In this document: one piece after another, positions 44,706 through 53,676 of the stretch
Layout of the letters: each line of letters starts with the position of its first letter
How positions within the stretch are numbered: position 1 is the first letter of the stretch
Source: Streptomyces echinatus
GTDB taxonomy: Bacteria > Actinomycetota > Actinomycetes > Streptomycetales > Streptomycetaceae
Reading direction: 5' to 3'
DNA: 64,000 nt
NCBI RefSeq assembly: GCF_014203595.1
Contig: NZ_JACHJK010000003.1
Location: 434,001 to 498,000 of the forward strand
Notes under the pieces: generated by a model
What the model was told of the DNA's origin: nothing
What the model saw: only the letters and a program-made list of their open reading frames with translations
Databases searched by the model: none
Program-made: the position numbers and the translations under genes

Positions 44706-45449
44706 TCAGTGGTCGGCCACCAGGAGCCGGTATCCGACATCGATCGTGTCGAGCGTGAGCAGCCCGGCATGGCGCGCGTGCCAGCTGCCGTCCGCCAGGT
44801 CGGCCGCGAGCCGGGACAGCCCCGGCGCGAGTACGTCGTCGCCGGGCTGGGCCAGCATGGAGATCCCCGCGCGCACGTGCGGATCGAGGTAGGCGTGGGG
44901 GCGGCGCCAGTACGCGGCACCGAAGCCGTCGACGCAGTCGTGGGGGATGCCGACGGTCTCCACGCGGCCCCCGCCGAGCAGGTCGAGCAGCCGGTCGGTC
45001 GGGACGGCGCGGGTGTCGTCGAACGCGGCTGCCTCCGGGAGGTATTCGCGTACGAGCCAGAACCGTTCGCGGAAGACCTGCTGATCCCACGTCAGGACGA
45101 GGACGCGCCGCCGGGCGGCCCTGCGCAGTTCCCTGATTCCCGCCTCGGGATCGGTCCAGTGGTGGATGGTCAGCAGGGCCATGGCGGCATCGGCGGCGTG
45201 GTCGCGCACCGGCAGGCGTTCCGCGACGGCTCGCACCGCGGGCGCCGCTCCCGGCGGACGCTGGGTGATCATGACCTGACTGGGCTCGACCGCGAGGACC
45301 GTCCGCGGTGGTTCGTAGGAACCGGTGCCCGCGCCGACGTTGATCACGTCCGCGGCGTCACCGAGCGCCGCGTGGATCTGCGCGGCGATCCGCGGATCGG
45401 GCCGGCGGGTCCGGGCGTACGTCGCGCCGAGCGTGTCGTAGGTGGTCAT
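44706..45449 (-). CDS. Class I SAM-dependent methyltransferase
   Basis: A 247-residue methyltransferase. Motif I is VINVGAGTGSYEP, followed by the acidic VLAVEPSQVMI, motif II-like AAMALLTIHHW and the WTDPEAGIRELRRAARRRVL region. The order matches the Methyltransf_11 type. ATG at 45449 (MTTYDTLGATYARTRRPDPR) is the family start. It is 105 bases downstream of the broken MerR gene. Substrate is unknown. Confidence 0.9.
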   Translation of the reverse strand: MTTYDTLGATYARTRRPDPRIAAQIHAALGDAADVINVGAGTGSYEPPRTVLAVEPSQVMITQRPPGAAPAVRAVAERLPVRDHAADAAMALLTIHHWTDPEAGIRELRRAARRRVLVLTWDQQVFRERFWLVREYLPEAAAFDDTRAVPTDRLLDLLGGGRVETVGIPHDCVDGFGAAYWRRPHAYLDPHVRAGISMLAQPGDDVLAPGLSRLAADLADGSWHARHAGLLTLDTIDVGYRLLVADH

Positions 45450-45554
45450 GGCGGTCAGTATGCACAGCGGACAGGGCGTCAGCCCTGCCCCTACGGGAGG
45501 TCGTCCGCCCGCGCGCGGATGTCCCGTGCCTGCCCCGGCTTCCGCTTCGGGCCC

Positions 45555-46083
45555 TCACTCCCCCAGCCGGATCAGCGCCCGCATGGCCTCGCGCTCCACG
45601 CGGGCGAGGGGCTCCCAGGCGATTCCCGCCTCGCCGAGAACGGACAGCAGCCGGCCCACGCACTCCGCGACCGTCTCCCCGATCGCCGCGGGGGCACAGA
45701 CCGCCCGTGTCACGGCCAGCCGTCGTTCCGGCTCTCCCCGCTCATCGTCACCTCGTAGCCGGGCAGTCCGCCCGCTGCCAGCCGGTCCAGCAGGTCCAGG
45801 CGTGTCCGGTCCCTGCGGATCCGTTCGGCCGGCCGGTCCCGCTCGGCTCGCAGGATCTCCGCCCTGGAGCCGGAATCGGCGGCCAGCGCCCGGGCGATCA
45901 CGGCCAGGGGGAGGTCCATCTCGCGGAGCACGGCGATGGTCAGGGCGTCACCGGCCTGTTGGGGTGCGTAGTAGCGGTAGCCGGTGCCGCCGTCCACGCG
46001 TACCGGGGCCGGCAGCCCCGACTCGTCGTAGTGCCGCAGCTGTTTGACGCTGAGCCGGCACAGGCGGGCGACTCACCGACCAC
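45555..46083 (-). pseudogene. MerR-family regulator with two apparent frameshifts
   Basis: Joined in three frames, the sequence reads as a MerR regulator. GTG at 46083 begins VVGES. One base is missing near 46070; then RLCRLSVKQLRHYDESGLPA and VDGGTGYRYYAPQQAGDALT give the helix-turn-helix. A long helical middle runs to GYEVTMSGE, and at about 45720 the frame ends in a stop, while another frame continues PERRLAVTRAVCAPAAIGET to the stop at 45555. That tail resembles the start of a GyrI-like ligand-binding domain, cut short. The central frame 45710-45997 could still make a 95-residue product without the first helix. Two changes make sequencing error possible but decay more likely. Confidence 0.65.
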
Positions 46084-46117
46084 GCACCGGCGGGGGTGTC
46101 CCCGGTGAGGCGGGACG

Positions 46118-46615
46118 CTACGGCGCCACGGGGTCGCCGTCTCCCAGTTGCAGCCACCACACGTCGTCGTGGTCGCGGCTGAGCCGGAGTGTCTGTCGCC
46201 GTCCGTCGCCGAAACGCAGCTCGACGGCGGCCAGGTACGGCACGACGGGTTCCTCCACGATCGCGTCGACCTGCCCGCCGGTGTGGGCGCGGTAGGCGGT
46301 GACCAGCTTCTGGGCGGCCCGGTCCTGGCCGGTGTACCAGGGGGCGCCGAGCCGGGCGAGGTCGGTGGTGTCACCCGCGGCGAGGCGCTGGACGTACGCC
46401 TTGACCAGCAGCTCGACGTCGTCGGCGAGTTCCGGGACGTCGGGGTATTCGGACTGCGCGGCGCGGACGGAGACGTTCACGGCGGGCGTCGCGTGCAGGG
46501 AGTAGGGGACGGGGGTGCGCAGCAGCCTCCAGGCGACCACTGCCGCCGCCAGGACGGCCAGCACCGAGACGACCGTCCACAGGCGCTTGCCGTACGGCCC
46601 CGACATCACCGCCAC
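46118..46615 (-). CDS. Hypothetical membrane-anchored protein
   Basis: A 165-residue protein with one N-terminal membrane helix (LWTVVSVLAVLAAAVVAWRL) and an extracytoplasmic domain. EYPDVPELADDVELLVKAYV, GAPWYTGQDRAAQKLVTAYR and LRLSRDHDDVWWLQLGDGDP resemble small SnoaL/NTF2-like or conjugation-associated domains in actinomycetes. The GTG at 46615 or ATG at 46606 may be the start. No function is assigned. Confidence 0.7.
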   Translation of the reverse strand: MAVMSGPYGKRLWTVVSVLAVLAAAVVAWRLLRTPVPYSLHATPAVNVSVRAAQSEYPDVPELADDVELLVKAYVQRLAAGDTTDLARLGAPWYTGQDRAAQKLVTAYRAHTGGQVDAIVEEPVVPYLAAVELRFGDGRRQTLRLSRDHDDVWWLQLGDGDPVAP

Positions 46616-46928
46616 CCCCGCCCGAGCTGGAGCGACGCGGCCGCGTGGGCCCTTCCCCGCGACAGCGACGGCTGAGCACCGTGCCGTGCCGACCTCTTCA
46701 TGTTCAAGATTCCTGATTCTGCGGTCTCCGACGAGCCCGGAGGATCTTCACAGACAACAGGTCTTCATGTCCATGGCCTGCCAGGACGCCGGGAGGCGTC
46801 GCGGCGGGGGCGCCGGCGGGCCGGGGCGAACGGCATCCCGTGGGGACAGGTGACCGACCGCGGGTGGCGGCCCCGGCGGGGATCCCGCCGGGGCTGTCCG
46901 GTCCGTGCCTCCGCCGGACGCGGCGGGA
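46616..46928. other. Intergenic region with terminator and AT-richer patch
   Basis: No gene is supported in these 313 bases. CCCCGGCGGG (46871-46880) and CCCGCCGGGG (46884-46893) form a perfect 10-bp stem with GAT loop, a likely terminator for the leftward oxidoreductase gene that stops at 46929. A lower-GC stretch at about 46695-46775 contains the repeat TCTTCATG twice and could hold the promoter of the leftward hypothetical gene at 46118-46615. Confidence 0.6.
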
Positions 46929-47852
46929 TCAGGCGACCGTCAGGACGATCTTGCCGGTGGTACGGCCCCGCTCGCCGATCTCGTGGGCCTTGGCCGCCTC
47001 GGCCAGCGGCAGAACCGTCTCGACGACCGGCTTCAGCGCGCCCCGCTCGACCAGCGCGGCGATCTCCCGCAGGCCCAGGTGGTCGGGCTCGACCAGGACC
47101 CACACCGCGCGCACCCCGTCCGGGGCGGCGGGGACGTCGTCCGGGCCGGGCAGGGTGATCAGCCGGCCGCCGGAGCGGAGGACCTTCAGGGAGCGCTCGG
47201 CGGTCTCCCCGCCGAGCCCGTCCAGCACCACGTCGACATCGGTCACGGCGTCCTCGAACCGCACCGCCCGGTAGTCGATCACCTCGTCCGCGCCGAGCTG
47301 CCGCACCAGGTCGTGCTTGCCGGCGCTGGCCGTGCCGATCACGTACGCGCCTCGGGCCTTGGCGATCTGCACGGCGAAGTGGCCGACCCCGCCGGCCGCC
47401 GCGTGCACCAGCACCCGCTCACCGGGACGCACGTCCGCGGCGTCCACCAGCGCCTGCCAGGCGGTCAGCGCGGCGAGCGGCAGCGCAGCCGCCTCCACGT
47501 GCGTCAGGCCGGCCGGCTTCGGGGCGAGGTGCCGGGCGGGCGCCACCACGTACTCGGCGTAGCCGCCCGCCTGGCGCGGGAACAGCGGCATCCCGAAGAC
47601 CTCGTCACCGGGACGGAAGATCCCCACGCCGGGCCCGACGGCCTCGACCGTGCCGGACACGTCCCAGCCCACCGCCGGCACGGAGCCCCACTCGATGAGG
47701 GCGCCGCCGGCGCGGGTCTTCCAGTCCACCGGGTTCACTCCGGCCGCGTGCACCCGCACCAGGACCTCGTTGAGTCCCGGCTCGGGGCGCTCCACCTCAC
47801 GCTCGACCAGGTTCTCGGGTCCGCCCCACTGCTCCACGACCACCGCGCGCAT
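46929..47852 (-). CDS. Quinone oxidoreductase-like NADP-dependent dehydrogenase
   Basis: A 307-residue zinc-independent MDR-family protein. N-terminal GroES-like region: VLVRVHAAGVNPVDWKTRAG, then a Rossmann domain with the cofactor motif VLVHAAAGGVGHFAVQIAKA. GKIVLTV ends the protein. No zinc ligands are present, so it resembles quinone oxidoreductase/NADP-dependent enoyl reductase. ATG 47852 with GAGG nine bases upstream. Divergent from the GlxA-type regulator, which probably controls it. Confidence 0.93.
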   Translation of the reverse strand: MRAVVVEQWGGPENLVEREVERPEPGLNEVLVRVHAAGVNPVDWKTRAGGALIEWGSVPAVGWDVSGTVEAVGPGVGIFRPGDEVFGMPLFPRQAGGYAEYVVAPARHLAPKPAGLTHVEAAALPLAALTAWQALVDAADVRPGERVLVHAAAGGVGHFAVQIAKARGAYVIGTASAGKHDLVRQLGADEVIDYRAVRFEDAVTDVDVVLDGLGGETAERSLKVLRSGGRLITLPGPDDVPAAPDGVRAVWVLVEPDHLGLREIAALVERGALKPVVETVLPLAEAAKAHEIGERGRTTGKIVLTVA

Positions 47853-47985
47853 GCTGTTCCGCCTCAGTTCTCTGTCTCGATCGGTTCGCCGGACCGGGAG
47901 GTCCCCGGCGCGACGCAGTCCACGATCCGGCACCCCGGCCCGCCATGGTGTTGGCCGTCCGGCCACTATGTGACAGGATTCGGCC

Positions 47986-49038
47986 ATGAGTGGCGCACAG
48001 TGGACGACGGGCGAGGACGGGCGGAACCCGGCGGAGGCGGCGGAGGCGGCGCTCCGGCCGCACCGGATCGCCGTACTCGCCCTGCCCGGGGTCCCGCCCT
48101 TCGAGCTCGGCATCCCCTCGCGCGTCTTCGGCAGCGTGGCGGACGCCGAGGGCCGCCCGCTCTACGAGGTCACCGTCTGCACCGCGGACGGCGCCCCGGT
48201 GCTCAGCGACGCCGGCTTCACCGTGCAGCCGGCCGCCGGCCCCGAGGCCCTGGCCGCCGCGGACACGGTGATCGTCCCGCCCACGCACGCCATGCCCGAG
48301 CTGGGGCTCGGCGGCCCGCTGCCCGCCGAGGTCACCGCGGCCATCGCCGGCATCCGGCCCGGCACCCGGCTGGTGTCCATCTGCACCGGTTCCTACGTGC
48401 TCGCCGCGGCCGGGCTGCTCGACGGCCGGCCGGCCACCACCCACTGGAACCTGGCCCCGGAGTTCCGCCGGGCCTACCCCAGGGTCAGGGTGGACGAGGA
48501 GGTCCTGTTCGTGGACGACGGCGACGTGCTGACCTCGGCGGGCGTGGCCGCGGGCGTCGATCTGTGCCTGCACATGATCCGTCGCGACCACGGCGCGGCC
48601 GCGGCCAACCGGGCCGCCCGCATGTGCGTCGTGCCGCCCTGGCGCGACGGCGGGCAGGCGCAGTACATCGACCGCCCGGTCCCCGAACCCACCGTCGCCA
48701 GCACCACCGCCACCCGCGCCTGGGCCCTGGAGCACCTCGGCGAGCCGCTGACCCTCGCCCGGCTCGCGGAGCACGCCAGAATGAGCCTGCGCTCCTTCAC
48801 CCGCCGGTTCCGCGACGAGGTCGGCATGACTCCGGTGCAGTGGCTCACCGCGCAACGCCTGGAACTGGTCAAGCAGTTGCTGGAGACCACCGACCTGTCG
48901 ATCGATCTGGTCGCGCACCGCGCCGGCTTCGGCTCCGCCAACTCCCTGCGCGCGCACATGAGGACGGCCTTCGGGGTCTCACCCGCCGCCTACCGTCGCA
49001 CGTTCAGCCCTCATGACCTGGTGGGCGCGGAGGGCTGA
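47986..49038 (+). CDS. GlxA-family AraC-type regulator with DJ-1/PfpI domain
   Basis: A 350-residue regulator. An N-terminal DJ-1/PfpI-like domain (about 25-200) has the nucleophile-elbow position VSICTGSYVLAAAGLLDGRP with C at about residue 132, and a C-terminal AraC helix-turn-helix (about 235-340) reads LTLARLAEHARMSLRSFTRR and IDLVAHRAGFGSANSLRAHM. These proteins activate or repress neighbouring oxidoreductases. The divergent NADP-dependent dehydrogenase starts 134 bases away. ATG at 47986 follows no strong ribosome site. Confidence 0.92.
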   Translation: MSGAQWTTGEDGRNPAEAAEAALRPHRIAVLALPGVPPFELGIPSRVFGSVADAEGRPLYEVTVCTADGAPVLSDAGFTVQPAAGPEALAAADTVIVPPTHAMPELGLGGPLPAEVTAAIAGIRPGTRLVSICTGSYVLAAAGLLDGRPATTHWNLAPEFRRAYPRVRVDEEVLFVDDGDVLTSAGVAAGVDLCLHMIRRDHGAAAANRAARMCVVPPWRDGGQAQYIDRPVPEPTVASTTATRAWALEHLGEPLTLARLAEHARMSLRSFTRRFRDEVGMTPVQWLTAQRLELVKQLLETTDLSIDLVAHRAGFGSANSLRAHMRTAFGVSPAAYRRTFSPHDLVGAEG

Positions 49039-49081
49039 TCCCCCGTCAGGCCTCAGCGGCCGTCGCCTTTCCTTCACCCGC

Positions 49082-49500
49082 GGCTCGCTCTGGGCCCTGG
49101 TCGTCGGGGTGATCCTGCTCGACCTCGCCGTACAGGCGGTCCATGTCACCAACCAGACCCTGGTCTACGCCCTGCACCCCGACGCGGGCAGCCGACTGAT
49201 CGGCGGATACATGGTCCTCTACTCGATCGGCAGCGCCACCGGCGCCATCGCCGCGACCTCCCTCTACGCGCTGGCCGGCTGGGGCGCCGTCTGCGCACTG
49301 GGTGCCGCGTTCAGCTTCGAGCAGCGCCAGGGCGATGCCGGTGGTCCGCCGGGAGTGCCCGCGGTCGTTCAGGCGGCCCGCCACGGTCGCGGCCAGGGCG
49401 CCGGCGACACCGATCAGGCCCAGCGCGCCGATCACGCGGTGGGGCAGGAAGCACGGGGCCTCGCTGAGCGGGAGCGCGACGCTGCTCCACAGCGTGCTGG
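49082..49500. pseudogene. MFS transporter relic split by an inversion
   Basis: From 49082 the plus strand encodes late MFS helices: LWALVVGVILLDLAVQAVHV, NQTLVYALHPDAGSRLIGGY, MVLYSIGSATGAIAATSLYA and GWGAVCALGAAFS to about 49315. From there the minus strand encodes an earlier MFS part, read 49500 to 49315: VALPLSEAPCFLPHRVIGAL, GLIGVAGALAATVAGRLNDR and GHSRRTTGIALALLE. The two segments point at each other and meet at 49312-49320. An original gene therefore lost pieces and was inverted. No start or complete frame remains. Confidence 0.7.
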
Positions 49501-49613
49501 AGCTGGTCGACCGCAGCCGGGGACAGCGCCTCCGGGCGCTGGAGGTGCTGTCGGCGGACGGGCGGCGGCTGGATCCCGACGACACCACCGTCCACAAGGT
49601 CTCCGCCCGGTGA
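49485..49613 (+). pseudogene. Short unidentified gene end
   Basis: The frame ends LLHSVLELVDRSRGQRLRAL followed by EVLSADGRRLDPDDTTVHKV and SAR, with a protein-like composition and GC-rich third positions, but no start. It looks like the C-terminus of a gene whose 5-prime part was removed by the rearrangement beside it. Family not recognised. Confidence 0.3.
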
Positions 49614-49712
49614 TCCGAGCGCGGCGTGGCCGGCGACGCCGCTCCCCCGCGCCGCACGCCGGCACGACGCCGGTCCTCGCCCCGTCAGCCGAGCGGCCGC
49701 CTCACCGTCCGG

Positions 49713-49856
49713 TCAGCCGGCACTGATGCCCAGGACCTGGTTGGTCACCTGGCTGCCGTCGGTCCGCGTGTCCGCCCTCGCGACAGCGGCAGGCACCATG
49801 GCCGCCACGCCGCCGACGAGCAGTGTGCCCAGGCGCAGCACGTCACGGCGGCGCAT
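49713..49856 (-). CDS. Short Tat-signal protein, probably truncated
   Basis: A 47-residue protein starting MRRRDVLRLGTLLVGGVAAM, with a twin-arginine-type signal and an AVARADT cleavage region, then only about 18 residues (TRTDGSQVTNQVLGISAG). Its mature part is too short to fold independently; it may be a genuine peptide or a truncated exported enzyme. A GC-rich purine element lies upstream of the ATG at 49856. Confidence 0.45.
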   Translation of the reverse strand: MRRRDVLRLGTLLVGGVAAMVPAAVARADTRTDGSQVTNQVLGISAG

Positions 49857-50198
49857 CGGCCCGCCCGCTTCCGGTTCTCCGTGTCTGTCGGATCCGCGAT
49901 CTCTCGGCACAGCGCACACCTCTGAGTGTCGTGAACCTGTCAAGATTGCGCGTGCGCGGACCGGCCGCCGCACTCGCCCGTCGGCTGCCGCGAGACGGGA
50001 CGGCAACCTACCGTTCGTTCGAACGACCAGCAGAGTACCGGGAGACGGACGAACAAGCGCCCCCCACGACGCTCGTCGCGCCGGCCCCGAAGGGCACGGC
50101 TCCGGCCGGGGAGACACAGCGACGTCCCGCACCGTGGTGCGGGACGTCGGCCACGCGCCTCGACCCGGTCGGAGATCGCGGTGGCGGGAGTGCGGCTC

Positions 50199-50471
50199 CT
50201 ACTGGGGGGCGACCCTGCAGGCGCTCGTCGCGGTGTCCTCCGTGACGCCGGCCCTGGTCAGGTCGGACACGCACTGATCGTGGTTGCCGGTCAGGCCGAC
50301 GTAGCACGCCATATGGACGGAGTCCTGGGCTGCACCGCCCCTCAGCTCGCGCTCCACCTGGTTGACGCAGGACGCGATGTCCGCGTGGGCGGCGGGCGCC
50401 GTGAGGGCGGCGCCCCCGAGCGCGAGGGCAAGTCCGGTGAGCACACCGGCGATACGGGTCGACGTGCGCAT
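50199..50471 (-). CDS. Small secreted cysteine-containing protein
   Basis: A 90-residue exported protein. Signal peptide IAGVLTGLALALGGAALTAP with the AAHADI cleavage site. The mature domain has four cysteines (ASCVNQ, HMACYV, DQCVSD, SACRV) that could form two disulfides, with ELRGGAAQDSVHMACYVGLT as the core. I do not recognise the family, though such small proteins are common in streptomycetes. ATG at 50471, AGGTG six bases upstream. The region from here to about 50850 holds no supportable gene. Confidence 0.7.
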   Translation of the reverse strand: MRTSTRIAGVLTGLALALGGAALTAPAAHADIASCVNQVERELRGGAAQDSVHMACYVGLTGNHDQCVSDLTRAGVTEDTATSACRVAPQ

Positions 50472-50856
50472 GGAACGCACCTGCTTTCCGGGATCGTCAC
50501 GCGGATCCGGCTCGGGCGGTGCGCATCCGCGTGGGAAAGGCGCCGAGCGACGCTCGGCGAGGGCTTGCCCCTCCTTGGACGCCGGAACAGCCGTCCGGCC
50601 ACCGCGACCTGACAGCGAGCAGCACGGCGGCGTACCGACCCTTCGTGTTCCTCGGGGGCGTGAGAAGCCGCCCATCGCACCCGGTCCCCCGGGGCGGCCG
50701 CACGGCAGCGGTCACAGGGCGGTGCGCGGCCTGTGGCGAGACGGACACCACCGCGGGGTGATGCGGGGGCGCGCCTCCTGCTCCTTCCACCGTACGACCG
50801 GCAGCGCCTCGCCACGAGCGGGCCGGGGAGGCCGGCCCGTCCGGCCCCGTCACTGA

Positions 50857-50886
50857 ATATGCATATGCCTTTGACATAATCCGCGC
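50857..50886 (+). promoter_or_regulatory. AT-rich promoter for leaderless nuclease transcript
   Basis: ATATGCATAT (50857-50866) is a perfect palindrome, overlapped by GCATATGC, and is strikingly AT-rich for this genome. CATAAT (50875-50880) is a good -10 element placed six bases before the ATG at 50887, so transcription probably starts at or beside the start codon. No ribosome-binding sequence is present. The palindrome would then be the operator or -35 region. Confidence 0.6.
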
Positions 50887-53160
50887 ATGTCGAGCCGAGA
50901 CACGATCCAGTACGCCCCCGACGTCGGTCTGCTCATGATCCCGGGCGATCCGGGCAGGGACTTCGCCCCGGGATTCGCGGTCTTCGACGACTGCGTCGCC
51001 GCGCTGCGCTCGTACCTCCTGGGCCTGCTGCGGAAAGAAGCCGTCAGGCCGGCGCCGGCCAAGGCGAAGTGCGATGCCGTCATACCCGTGCGCCTGAGTC
51101 TCGTCCCCCGGCCCGACAACGACTACGACACGCGTGCCGTCTCGGTCGCCGCCCCGCCCGGCCACGGCGGGTCCGTCCTCGACCGGCACCTGGGCTACCT
51201 GTACAGCAGTGCGCTGGATGTCACGAGTGAGAGCGTCCGCAGGCTCACCGACGAGACCGGGACCCCCGTCGGCTGTCACGGCTGGATCGAACTCCACGAC
51301 CTCGAATCCGACAGCCGTTTCGACGACGAGGACTTCGACGGGGAGGACGACGAGGCCGGGGCCGGCGGCGAGTGGGAGCCCAGCAGGGACCAGCCGGTGT
51401 CGTGGGCGGAGCAGAAGGCGTTCGGGTACGCGATCGGCTCCCTGCGGGTCCTGCTGCCCGAGCGGCAGACCGTGCGGACCCTCGTGGAGGCCTACCTGGC
51501 AGGGCGTCAGCAGGAGACCAAGGAGCGCACGGAGACGCGGCCGGCTCCGGCCGGTGTGGAACCGGGGCTGCGCCGGGCGCTGGCCGAGCGGCTCGCCGTC
51601 CGGCTACGGGCCGGCCTGAGCCATCGCGCCGCCGGCGGCGGCTGGGGCCGGGAGACCGAGCGGGACCGCGCGCGGCGGCGCCGGGAAGCCGAGGCGCGGC
51701 CGCTCCTGCACGCATGGGAGACGTACCGCGGTTCGCCGCACGGCTTCCGTGGTCTGCGCGCCGTCACCCGGTCCGTGTTCCAGCACACCCGGGTCGTCGT
51801 CCTGGACGAGTCGGGCGTGGAGGTCGGGCAGTACCACCATCCGAACGGTCCGCTCACCCTCACCGACGAGCGGGTGCGCGAGGAGGCGCTGGACGCGCTG
51901 CGCGCGCACGGGATCGACGTGGAGGCGCCCGAGGAACTGGCCGCGCTCGGCGGCTTCCCGGACGCGGTGGTCCTCGTGCACGCAGGCACCTGGTCGATCC
52001 GGCTCTCGCAACCCGGCGTGGCACGCAGAGCGCTCGCCGAGGCCGGCTGGTTCGACCCGGACTCGGGCACGCTCACCGTGTACGCCGCTCCGCTCGCCGA
52101 ACCGTTGACGGTACTGCTGCGCCGGCACGGAGTGCGGCCGCTGCTGGTGACCCGGGGCGCGCCGCGCGAGGAGGTGGAGTGGCACAACCTCCGTGCCGCG
52201 GTGGCGCCGAGCGCGATCAGCCCGGTGGGCCGCTCCAGCCGGGTGTCGGCCGGCGCGCAGCGGCTGATCCCGGAGCCGTACCGGCGCTGGCTCAACGCGA
52301 AGCCCCAGGCCGGGAAGGAGACCGCCGTGAGTGCCGGGAGCCCGCTGCCGCGGCTCGTCGACGACGCGGCGGACAACCCGTACTACCGGCGGGTCCTGGA
52401 GTCGCTCTTCGGGGCCCCCGTGGACCTGACGCAACGCGGTCCGTGCCGCCTCTGCGGGCGTTCCGCGCAGTCGGCCCGCCCGGGGCTCTTCTACTGCCAC
52501 GGCTGCTGTGTCCTCGCGCAGAACGGGGTACTGAGGGACACCGGCGAGGACGGCGCGTGGACGGAGGCGATCGTGTACGCGCTGCGCACGCTCGCGGAGA
52601 CCGAGTTCTCCGGACCGCCGTCCCTCGCCCAACTGGACCGTGTCTGGCTGCCGTTCGAGGATCCCGGTCCGATCGACGAGGCGATGCTCCGCCGTTTCCT
52701 CGTACCGCGTCCCGGCTCCGCGCTGCTGAGTGCGCGCCCGGCGCGCCCGGCCCGGACCTGGACGGAGTGGCTGGCGCACGCGGGGCTGCTCACGGACGGG
52801 GTGCGGACCTCGATGGGCACGGTGACCCAGGCGACGGACGGGCACCTGTGCCGCTCCCTGTTCGAGCGGCACGTGGACGACTTCCTCCACCACTGGGGCG
52901 TGGCCCATGAGCCCGAGCCCTCCTATCCGCGCCACCCGGAGCTCAACACGACGGGCCTGCGGGCGGACTGGCGCCTGGCGGACGGCACCTTCGTCGAGGC
53001 CCTGGGCCTGATGACGCAGGAGGCGTACGCGGCGAAGGTCGCCCGCAAACGGAAGCTGGCCCGCCATCACGGCCTGCGTCTCGTGACGGTCACGGCCGAG
53101 GACCTGGACCGGCTGCCGGAGATCTTCGCGGACTGGCTGCCGGACGGCTCGGCGGGCTGA
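50887..53160 (+). CDS. HIRAN-like, zinc-finger and PD-(D/E)XK-like nuclease protein
   Basis: A 757-residue protein. The N-terminal VIPVRLSLVPRPDNDYDTRA then VSVAAP and RHLGYLYSSAL matches the HIRAN pattern seen in DNA-repair proteins. An acidic stretch (about 140-155) follows, then an Arg-rich middle. CRLCGRSAQSARPGLFYCHG (about residue 520), ending in CC, is a zinc finger. The C-terminal end has a nuclease-like order: LFERHVDDFLHHWGV, RADWRLADGTFVEALGL (D694, E703) and KVARKRKLARHHGLRLVTV, similar to PD-(D/E)XK endonucleases. It is probably leaderless. No methylase or helicase lies adjacent, so it may act in repair or phage defence. Confidence 0.78.
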   Translation: MSSRDTIQYAPDVGLLMIPGDPGRDFAPGFAVFDDCVAALRSYLLGLLRKEAVRPAPAKAKCDAVIPVRLSLVPRPDNDYDTRAVSVAAPPGHGGSVLDRHLGYLYSSALDVTSESVRRLTDETGTPVGCHGWIELHDLESDSRFDDEDFDGEDDEAGAGGEWEPSRDQPVSWAEQKAFGYAIGSLRVLLPERQTVRTLVEAYLAGRQQETKERTETRPAPAGVEPGLRRALAERLAVRLRAGLSHRAAGGGWGRETERDRARRRREAEARPLLHAWETYRGSPHGFRGLRAVTRSVFQHTRVVVLDESGVEVGQYHHPNGPLTLTDERVREEALDALRAHGIDVEAPEELAALGGFPDAVVLVHAGTWSIRLSQPGVARRALAEAGWFDPDSGTLTVYAAPLAEPLTVLLRRHGVRPLLVTRGAPREEVEWHNLRAAVAPSAISPVGRSSRVSAGAQRLIPEPYRRWLNAKPQAGKETAVSAGSPLPRLVDDAADNPYYRRVLESLFGAPVDLTQRGPCRLCGRSAQSARPGLFYCHGCCVLAQNGVLRDTGEDGAWTEAIVYALRTLAETEFSGPPSLAQLDRVWLPFEDPGPIDEAMLRRFLVPRPGSALLSARPARPARTWTEWLAHAGLLTDGVRTSMGTVTQATDGHLCRSLFERHVDDFLHHWGVAHEPEPSYPRHPELNTTGLRADWRLADGTFVEALGLMTQEAYAAKVARKRKLARHHGLRLVTVTAEDLDRLPEIFADWLPDGSAG

Positions 53161-53321
53161 GCGGACCCGGCCGCCCGCTCCGCCGGGCCCGCGCGTGGCG
53201 GCCGTCGCGGAACCCGGCGGTGTCTCCCGGACATTCGATGGCGCCGGTGCTAGGTTGAGCGAAACGTCAAATCATCCCCTTTTACGCCGTGAAAACCCGG
53301 AGCAAGGTGAGGTGGTCGGCA

Positions 53322-53561
53322 GTGCCGGTGCGGGCGTACGTACTGTTCGATGTGGACCCAGCCAGCGATGACGTACTCGAACGCCTGGCACATCACAGCC
53401 TCGGCGGCTGCAAGGTGCTGGCGAGCGAGATCTACCCGCACGAGATCATCGCCGGTCTGGAAGCCGACCGGCTGGAGGACTTCAACACGGCCATGGGCGA
53501 ACTGGCCGGTGAAGCCGGGGTACTGCGCACGACCACGCTGCGCATCAGCACCACGCCATGA
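53322..53561 (+). CDS. Stand-alone Lrp/AsnC ligand-binding-like protein
   Basis: A 79-residue protein beginning VRAYVLFDVDPASDDVLERL; the alpha-beta pattern and length match the RAM (AsnC C-terminal) domain without DNA-binding part. GCKVLASEIYPHEIIAGLEA forms the central strands. The GTG at 53322 lies after GTGAGGTGG and is preferred over 53289. Such stand-alone domains bind amino acids or oligomerise. It converges on the sigma factor gene with a shared terminator. Confidence 0.75.
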   Translation: MPVRAYVLFDVDPASDDVLERLAHHSLGGCKVLASEIYPHEIIAGLEADRLEDFNTAMGELAGEAGVLRTTTLRISTTP

Positions 53562-53631
53562 CCTGAGGAGCCGCCTCGGGCACCCCGAGCCCGGGGGCGG
53601 CCGCGCGGGTGCAGTCCCGGCGTGACACGGC

Positions 53632-53659
53632 GAAGCCCGCCGCGGGCACGGCGGGCTTC
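53632..53659. terminator. Bidirectional terminator
   Basis: GAAGCCCGCC (53632-53641) and GGCGGGCTTC (53650-53659) make a perfect 10-bp stem with an 8-base loop between converging genes (stops at 53561 and 53677). Confidence 0.85.
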
Positions 53660-53676
53660 GTGGTGGCTGTCGGCCC

